From positions 1-5,934 of the forward strand of contig CAILTZ010000235.1 of assembly GCA_903837255.1 (NCBI GenBank): 5,934 bases of DNA, read 5' to 3'. This document shows, piece after piece, positions 5,851 to 5,934 of this stretch; positions within the stretch are counted from its first letter, which is position 1; each line of letters begins with the position of its first letter. Under the pieces are notes generated by a model. The model saw only the letters and a program-made list of their open reading frames with translations, was not told the origin of the DNA and did no database searches. The translations under genes and the position numbers were made by a program. The DNA comes from an uncultured Pirellula sp. (GTDB lineage: Bacteria; Planctomycetota; Planctomycetia; Pirellulales; Pirellulaceae).

Positions 5851-5934
5851 GGTTTCTTTGGCACTAGGGCTATAAAACAACACCAACGTTCTTGGGGGAT
5901 CGGACTCCTTGGACTGTCGCAATCAACGAATCCT

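Noticed and set aside
5851..5922. Longer start (5922) for the small membrane protein
   Set aside because: The extra 24 residues are hydrophilic and unlike a membrane-protein start; 5850 gives a typical basic start followed by a helix. Not fully excluded.
1..5934. Mobile element, CRISPR array, tRNA or new defence system
   Set aside because: No transposase, integrase, inverted terminal repeats, regularly spaced repeats or cloverleaf was found; nearly all sequence is explained by conserved housekeeping genes.

Overview
This window shows ordinary bacterial housekeeping genes, all on the minus strand. Read in the direction of transcription (right to left) they are: a small two-helix membrane protein of unknown function (5850-5557), rpmE for ribosomal protein L31 (5341-5093), prfA for release factor RF1 (4958-3882), prmC for the release-factor glutamine methyltransferase (3834-2908), glyQS for a homodimeric glycyl-tRNA synthetase (2831-1206), and priA for the primosomal helicase (from 1127, cut by the left edge of the window). 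Every long plus-strand reading frame lies antisense to one of these genes and looks like a shadow.

The likely source is a planctomycete, probably of the Pirellula/Rhodopirellula kind. The basis is the rpmE-prfA-prmC order followed by a long eukaryote-like homodimeric GlyRS, base composition that looks like mid-50s % GC, mostly weak Shine-Dalgarno signals, and a Lys/Pro-rich tail on L31. This is inference from family knowledge, not a database match.

Functionally the window is a translation block with one replication-restart gene. L31 is part of the large ribosomal subunit. RF1 reads UAA and UAG stop codons. PrmC methylates the glutamine of the GGQ motif of RF1, so enzyme and substrate are neighbours. 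GlyRS charges tRNA-Gly. PriA restarts stalled replication forks.

The gaps are short (47, 76 and 78 bases between prfA, prmC, glyQS and priA), which fits co-transcription. The exception is rpmE-prfA (134 bases). It holds a very good intrinsic terminator ending 33 bases before the prfA start, preceded by a second stem-loop. The 206-base gap upstream of rpmE has a plausible promoter and a small leader hairpin.

I see no mobile element, CRISPR array, tRNA, rRNA or defence system, and no sign of a new biological system. The points worth a second look are modest: the terminator/attenuator arrangement, short in-frame inserts in PrmC and GlyRS, unusual residues in PrmC motifs, the missing cysteine pairs in GlyRS, and the unrecognised membrane protein.
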